DNA from: CAJPQU01 sp052170475
GTDB taxonomy: Bacteria > Bacillota > Negativicutes > Selenomonadales > Selenomonadaceae
Length of the DNA: 64,000 nt
Assembly: GCA_052170475.1 (NCBI GenBank)
Contig: JBQNAL010000002.1
Location: 168,741 to 232,740, forward strand
Direction of reading: 5' to 3'
Positions 60,136 to 64,000 of the stretch are shown piece by piece. Every line of letters starts with the position of its first letter. Position 1 is the first letter of the stretch. Below the pieces are notes generated by a model. The model was not told the origin of the DNA and did not search any database. It saw nothing but the letters and a program-made list of their open reading frames with translations. Position numbers and translations under genes: made by a program.

Positions 60136-61487
60136 TATTTGAGGGATTGTCTGATCGCTTGCAGGCGACGTTCAAAAAGCTGCGCAGTCACGGGAAACTG
60201 ACGGAAGCGGATGTCAATGAGGCCATGCGCGATGTGCGGATGGCGCTTTTGGAAGCGGACGTCAATTTTAAGGTCGTCAAGGATTTCGTCAATCGGGTCA
60301 AAGACCGTGCCGTGGGGCAGAATATCTTGGATACCCTGACTCCGGCACAGGCGGTCATTAAGATCGTCGATGAGGAACTGACGGCGCTGATGGGCGGTAC
60401 GCAGAGCCGGCTCAATATTTCCCCAAATCCGCCTACTGTCATCATGATGGTGGGGCTGCAGGGCGCAGGCAAGACCACCACGGCGGGAAAATTGGCGCTC
60501 AGCCTGAAAAAGCAGGGGAAACATCCCCTCTTGGTGGCAGATGATATTTATCGTCCGGCGGCAGTAAAGCAGCTCCAAGTCTTAGGGGAGCAGCTTGATG
60601 TGCCGGTGTTTTCTATGGAGCCGGGGACGGATGCGGTGACGATTGCCCGCATGGCTGTGCCGTATGCCAACACCCACGCGGCTGACGTGATCATCATTGA
60701 TACCGCCGGGCGTCTTCACATCAATGAGGAACTCATGGCGGAGCTGAAGGCCATTAAGGGCGAGGTTCGTCCCCATGAGATCCTCTTGGTGGTGGACGCG
60801 ATGACGGGGCAGGATGCCGTGAACGTGGCGGCGTCCTTCAATGAGGACTTGGGGCTGGACGGCGTGATTCTCACAAAGATGGACGGCGACGCCCGAGGCG
60901 GCGCGGCGCTTTCCATCAAGGCAGTGACCGGCCGCCCCATCAAGTTTGTGGGGATGGGCGAGAAGTTGGAGGCGTTGGAGCCTTTTCACCCTGACCGCAT
61001 GGCGTCTCGGATCTTGGGCATGGGGGATGTGTTGTCCCTCATTGAGAAGGCGCAGACCGTCTACGACCTTGAAGAAGCAAAGAAAATGGAGAAGAAGCTT
61101 CGCAAGGATGAGTTTACCTTGGATGATTTCTTGAGCCAGCTTCAGCAGGTGCGCAAGATGGGATCCTTTGAGCAGATCTTGGGGATGCTGCCGGGGATGG
61201 GGAATCTCAAAAAGCAGTTAGAGGGTGTGGACGTTGACCTCAACGGCAAGGAGATCAAGCATGTGGAGGCCATCATTCGCTCCATGACACCAAAGGAGCG
61301 TGCCGACATCACCCTGATCAACGGCAGCCGCCGCAAGCGCATTGCCATGGGGAGCGGCACCCGCGTGCAGGAGGTCAATAAAGTACTCAAGCAGTTCGCC
61401 GAAATGCGAAAAATGATGAAGAAGATGAAGAAAATGCAGAGCAGTCCCATGGGGCTGGGGCGGCTCAAACTGCCCTTTCTGCATTGA
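60132..61487 (+). CDS. ffh: Signal recognition particle protein Ffh
   Basis: A 451-residue SRP54 GTPase targeting membrane proteins to the translocon. N domain (MIFEGLSDRLQATFKKL), G domain with GLQGAGKTTTAGKLA, DTAGRLHINEEL, TKMDGDARGGAALS and GMGEKLEALEPF, then the Met-rich M domain (MRKMMKKMKKMQ near the end) that binds signal peptides and SRP RNA. The SRP RNA gene is not in the window. Confidence 0.96.
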   Translation: MIFEGLSDRLQATFKKLRSHGKLTEADVNEAMRDVRMALLEADVNFKVVKDFVNRVKDRAVGQNILDTLTPAQAVIKIVDEELTALMGGTQSRLNISPNPPTVIMMVGLQGAGKTTTAGKLALSLKKQGKHPLLVADDIYRPAAVKQLQVLGEQLDVPVFSMEPGTDAVTIARMAVPYANTHAADVIIIDTAGRLHINEELMAELKAIKGEVRPHEILLVVDAMTGQDAVNVAASFNEDLGLDGVILTKMDGDARGGAALSIKAVTGRPIKFVGMGEKLEALEPFHPDRMASRILGMGDVLSLIEKAQTVYDLEEAKKMEKKLRKDEFTLDDFLSQLQQVRKMGSFEQILGMLPGMGNLKKQLEGVDVDLNGKEIKHVEAIIRSMTPKERADITLINGSRRKRIAMGSGTRVQEVNKVLKQFAEMRKMMKKMKKMQSSPMGLGRLKLPFLH

Positions 61488-61538
61488 GATATTTCCTGAT
61501 AGGTGGTATGGAGTTTCTTTATTAAGGAGGTGATTTTT

Positions 61539-61814
61539 ATGGCAGTAAAGATTCGGTTGAATCGAATGGGTGCGAAGAAGCATCCCTTCTATCGCATTGT
61601 GGTGGCGGATTCTCGCTCTCCCCGCGACGGTCGTTTCATTGAGATTTTAGGCAACTATGATTCCACGAGGGAACCGGCGGTCGTTCATGTCGATGAGGAG
61701 AAAGTCTTGGACTGGATGGGGAAGGGCGCACAGCCGACGGATACCGTCCGTTCGCTCCTCAAGAAGCAGGGCATCATGGCGAAGTTCGACGCCCAAAAGC
61801 ACGGGAAGAAGTGA
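61539..61814 (+). CDS. rpsP: 30S ribosomal protein S16
   Basis: A 91-residue ribosomal protein: AVKIRLNRMGAKKHPFYRIV, DSRSPRDGRFIEILGNY and a GAQPTDTV stretch. The SD AAGGAGGTGAT is near perfect, fitting high expression. 51 bases after ffh. Confidence 0.97.
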   Translation: MAVKIRLNRMGAKKHPFYRIVVADSRSPRDGRFIEILGNYDSTREPAVVHVDEEKVLDWMGKGAQPTDTVRSLLKKQGIMAKFDAQKHGKK

Positions 61815-61830
61815 GAAAGAGGATACCCGC

Positions 61831-62058
61831 ATGAAAGAGATTGTCGAGATCATAGCCAAATCCTTAGTGGATCACCCGGAGCAGATCGCCGTGGAGGAAA
61901 CGAGCGATGAACGGGGGGTTGTTTTTCAGCTTCACGTCGCGCCGGAAGATATGGGGAAGGTCATTGGCCGACAGGGTCGGATCGCGAAAGCGATGCGCAC
62001 TGTCGTCAAGGCGGCCGCTACTCGCGAGAATCAAAAGGTTACGGTGGAGATTGTGTGA
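61831..62058 (+). CDS. khpA: KH-domain RNA-binding protein KhpA
   Basis: A 75-residue single KH domain protein (YlqC) with the GxxG loop in VIGRQGRIAKAMR. Partner of KhpB in RNA binding and cell-division control in Firmicutes. SD AAGAGGAT; 16 bases after rpsP. The 118 bases to the next gene contain a GGCGT/ACGCC hairpin with a broken inner stem. Confidence 0.93.
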   Translation: MKEIVEIIAKSLVDHPEQIAVEETSDERGVVFQLHVAPEDMGKVIGRQGRIAKAMRTVVKAAATRENQKVTVEIV

Positions 62059-62176
62059 GGGAACGTCCAGATGATGGCGTTTCCTTGCGGAAGCGGCAGA
62101 CGCCTTCCTTCTTGGGAGGGCTTGCCGCTGTTTTCTTTCATGGAAACAAAAAATGGAAAAAGAGAGGGAACTTTCA

Positions 62177-62584
62177 ATGGAAAGCATTGTTTTAACTGCG
62201 CCGGTTACCATCAAGGCGAAATTGACGGATACGCTCCGAAAGCGCATTGTGGATGAACTGACCCAGAATATCGAGCAGGTAGGTTTGGAGCTGCAGCAGA
62301 TCGACATTGAGGAGAAAAAAGTCATTGCCGAGCAGGCGCAGAATGATTTGCAGCGGCTGCAGGCCATTCGGCAGCATTTCGGGATGGAACGGCAAAAGCG
62401 CATCGAGTTCAAGGCGCAGGCGGAGCAAAAGTTGGCGGATGCGAAAAAGTTAGCCACCGGGGCGGAGATCATCCAAGGTACCATGGAGCGTCAGGTGGAA
62501 GTCAAGGTCGGCGATAATTTCCGTGAGATCATGAATGTTGAGGTTCTCATTGAAGATGACAAAGTCATTGCCATCCGAGGCTAA
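62177..62584 (+). CDS. ylqD: YlqD family protein
   Basis: A 135-residue protein of the YlqD family: ILTAPVTIKAKLTD-like N-terminus (VLTAPVTIKAKLT), a central coiled coil (about 30-100, rich in Gln, Glu and Lys) and a beta C-terminus (VEVKVGDNFREIMNVEVLIEDDKVI). Function unknown. ATG 62177 has AGAGAGGGAAC at 8 bases; ATG 62153 is possible. Overlaps rimM by 29 bases. Confidence 0.85.
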   Translation: MESIVLTAPVTIKAKLTDTLRKRIVDELTQNIEQVGLELQQIDIEEKKVIAEQAQNDLQRLQAIRQHFGMERQKRIEFKAQAEQKLADAKKLATGAEIIQGTMERQVEVKVGDNFREIMNVEVLIEDDKVIAIRG

Positions 62585-63080
62585 ACCGCCGAGGGTCGTG
62601 ATCGGGAAGGCCGGCGCCCCCCATGGACTGTTGGGTGAGGTGCGGGTCTTTCCTTTGACCGATTTTCCCGAACGCTTTCGTGATATGACGGAGGTCTATG
62701 TCGGAGAGCAACGTCTTTCCATCCTCGGCGTGCGCTATCAAAATGATACGATCCTCTTGCGCTTTTCCGGCTACGAGTCTCGGGAATTGGCGGCGACCTT
62801 GACGGGACAGATCTTGTCTGTGAATCGGGCGGAGGCGGTTCCTCTTTCAGAGGGCGAATATTATACTTTCGACATCATCGGCTTACAGGTGGAGGATGAG
62901 GCGGGCAACGTCCTCGGGGCGGTCAAGGAGGTACTTCAGACCGGAAGCAACGATGTCTATGTGGTTAAGGTGCCGGGCGATGGGCAAGACCTCTTGATCC
63001 CGGCCTTGAAGTCTGTGGTGCAGCGGATCTCCCTAGCGGAAGGGAAAATGGTGGTGCGGCTGATGGAAGAGATGACTTGA
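62556..63080 (+). CDS. rimM: 16S rRNA processing protein RimM
   Basis: A 174-residue maturation factor for the 30S head, binding S19. N-terminal RimM barrel: VVIGKAGAPHGLLGEVRVFPLTDFPERF; C-terminal PRC barrel: YYTFDIIGLQVEDEAGNVLGAVKEVL and LLIPALKSVV. Start is uncertain; ATG 62556 lies inside ylqD, GTG 62598 would cut close to the conserved core. Directly followed by trmD. Confidence 0.92.
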   Translation: MTKSLPSEAKPPRVVIGKAGAPHGLLGEVRVFPLTDFPERFRDMTEVYVGEQRLSILGVRYQNDTILLRFSGYESRELAATLTGQILSVNRAEAVPLSEGEYYTFDIIGLQVEDEAGNVLGAVKEVLQTGSNDVYVVKVPGDGQDLLIPALKSVVQRISLAEGKMVVRLMEEMT

Positions 63081-63830
63081 ATGCGAATCGACATTGTGTC
63101 CTTATTCCCCGCCATGTTTGCTGGCCCTTTGGGGGAGAGTATGACAAAGCGCGCGATGGATCGGGGATTGCTCGACATTCACATCACGAATCTGCGGGAT
63201 TTTGCCTTCGATAAGCATAAGCAGGTCGATGACTCTCCCTTCGGCGGCGGCAGCGGCATGGTTCTGAAGCCTGAGCCGATGTTCCGCGCCCTGCGCCATA
63301 TCAAAGCGATCACGGATTACGGGCGGCGGCGGGTGCTGCTCATGAGTCCCGCCGGGCAGGCCTTCACACAAGAAAAGGCGAAGGCATTGGCGTCTTACGA
63401 TCAGTTAATCTTTCTCTGTGGACACTATGAGGGGTTCGACGCCAGAATTGAGGAGCATTTGCCCGATGAGGCCATCTCTCTCGGTGATTATGTTCTCACC
63501 GGGGGGGAACTTCCGGCGATGGTCGTCATCGATGCGGTGTCCCGCATGATTCCCGGCGTCTTGGGTTCTGAGGCGTCGGCACCCACCGATTCTTTTTATG
63601 ATGGGCTTTTAGGCTATCCGCAGTACACGCGCCCCCGTGATTTTGAGGGGCTTACAGTTCCCGAGGTACTGCTCTCTGGGGATCACGCGCAGATCGCCCT
63701 CTGGCGGAGGCGCGAATCTTTGCGGCGGACAAAGGCTATGCGCCCCGATCTTCTTTCCCATGCGGCGCTTTCCGAAAGCGAACGGCGCTTTTTGACATCG
63801 CTGGCGGATACGGAAAACGGTGACGTCTAA
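63081..63830 (+). CDS. trmD: tRNA (guanine-37-N1)-methyltransferase
   Basis: A 249-residue SPOUT-class methylase of G37. Marks: RIDIVSLFPAMFAGPL at the start, DDSPFGGGSGMVLKPEP, LCGHYEGFDARIEEHL and SLGDYVLTGGELPAM (trefoil knot SAM site), with a C-terminal helical domain. It starts at the base after the rimM stop codon. Confidence 0.96.
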   Translation: MRIDIVSLFPAMFAGPLGESMTKRAMDRGLLDIHITNLRDFAFDKHKQVDDSPFGGGSGMVLKPEPMFRALRHIKAITDYGRRRVLLMSPAGQAFTQEKAKALASYDQLIFLCGHYEGFDARIEEHLPDEAISLGDYVLTGGELPAMVVIDAVSRMIPGVLGSEASAPTDSFYDGLLGYPQYTRPRDFEGLTVPEVLLSGDHAQIALWRRRESLRRTKAMRPDLLSHAALSESERRFLTSLADTENGDV

Positions 63831-63890
63831 CGTCGCGACAGGTCATTTTGGCTCCGGGCGGCGAAGGACTGGCGCAGGGGAGCTGAAGCC

Positions 63891-64000
63891 ATGGAACGGT
63901 GGTGCGGGCGCGATTTCTTCGCGTCGGAGAACGAAAAGAAAAGGATGGTAAGTTGCAACATCAAATCGGACAGTTACCCCAAGAAATTAGGCGGAAGAAG
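63891..64000 (+). CDS. Possible start of a further gene, cut by the window end
   Basis: Two overlapping readings are open to the edge. ATG 63891 has AGGGGAG 9 bases upstream and stays open for 36 codons. TTG 63953 in another frame has AAAAGGATGG 6 bases upstream and gives MQHQIGQLPQEIRRKK. Neither piece is long enough to identify. The 60 bases after trmD show no terminator, so the operon probably continues. Confidence 0.3.
   Translation, partial: MERWCGRDFFASENEKKRMVSCNIKSDSYPKKLGGR

Noticed and set aside
1..64000. CRISPR arrays, insertion sequences, prophage or tRNA clusters
   Set aside because: No regular spaced repeats, transposase or integrase frames, or cloverleaf sequences apart from tmRNA were seen.

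Overview
The window reads as one continuous chromosomal segment of an anaerobic diderm Firmicute, most likely a Negativicute (Selenomonas/Veillonella relatives). It combines Firmicute gene order (ylxM-ffh-rpsP-khpA-ylqD-rimM-trmD, def-fmt-DUF116-rsmB-rlmN, stp-prkC-rpe) with outer-membrane functions: a TonB-dependent receptor, a TolC-type channel and type IV pilus alignment proteins. Genus cannot be fixed from the sequence. I see no rRNA, tRNA, CRISPR array, insertion sequence or prophage. The only RNA gene is tmRNA.

Layout. 1-5.5 kb: two paralogous lipoprotein metal-chelate binding proteins, a BtuB-like TonB receptor and a MerR/GyrI regulator. 5.7-10 kb: an orphan radical SAM/SPASM enzyme, a Zn/Mn-type ABC transporter (ATPase plus permease), a small CxxC protein and an AEC-family permease. 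10-14.6 kb: a TolC-MacA-MacB tripartite efflux operon, then an HD-GYP protein on the other strand. 16-19.2 kb: a TSUP exporter with folE-folP-folB-folK. 19-24 kb: tmcAL (minus strand), a small coiled-coil membrane protein, mnmA, and a P-type ATPase-like protein that has lost its catalytic residues. 24.4-34.3 kb: ispE, a GntR regulator, glmU and uvrB-uvrA-uvrC. 34.4-46.2 kb: a type IV pilus cluster (pilB, pilT, pilC, pilin, prepilin peptidase, four minor pilins, a PilM-PilN fusion, pilO) set between aroE and aroC-aroK-aroB. 46.2-48.4 kb: surE, ssrA and an orphan flagellin. 48.5-58.6 kb: translation, signalling and queuosine/folate genes. 58.6-64 kb: a flippase-like protein and the SRP/S16/tRNA-modification operon.

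The strongest observations are: (1) a 600-residue CopA-like protein with an intact reading frame that lacks the phosphorylated Asp, the actuator domain, the GDGxND motif and the metal-site residues; (2) a FolE in the folate operon whose catalytic His is Gln, in a genome that also has an intact FolE2 beside queC; (3) a GspL-like PilM-PilN fusion in a pilus cluster without a secretin gene; (4) a lone flagellin transcribed from a housekeeping-type promoter; (5) an orphan SPASM enzyme divergent from a MerR regulator. Most of the window is ordinary housekeeping DNA. All functional calls come from motif recognition in the sequence, not from database searches.
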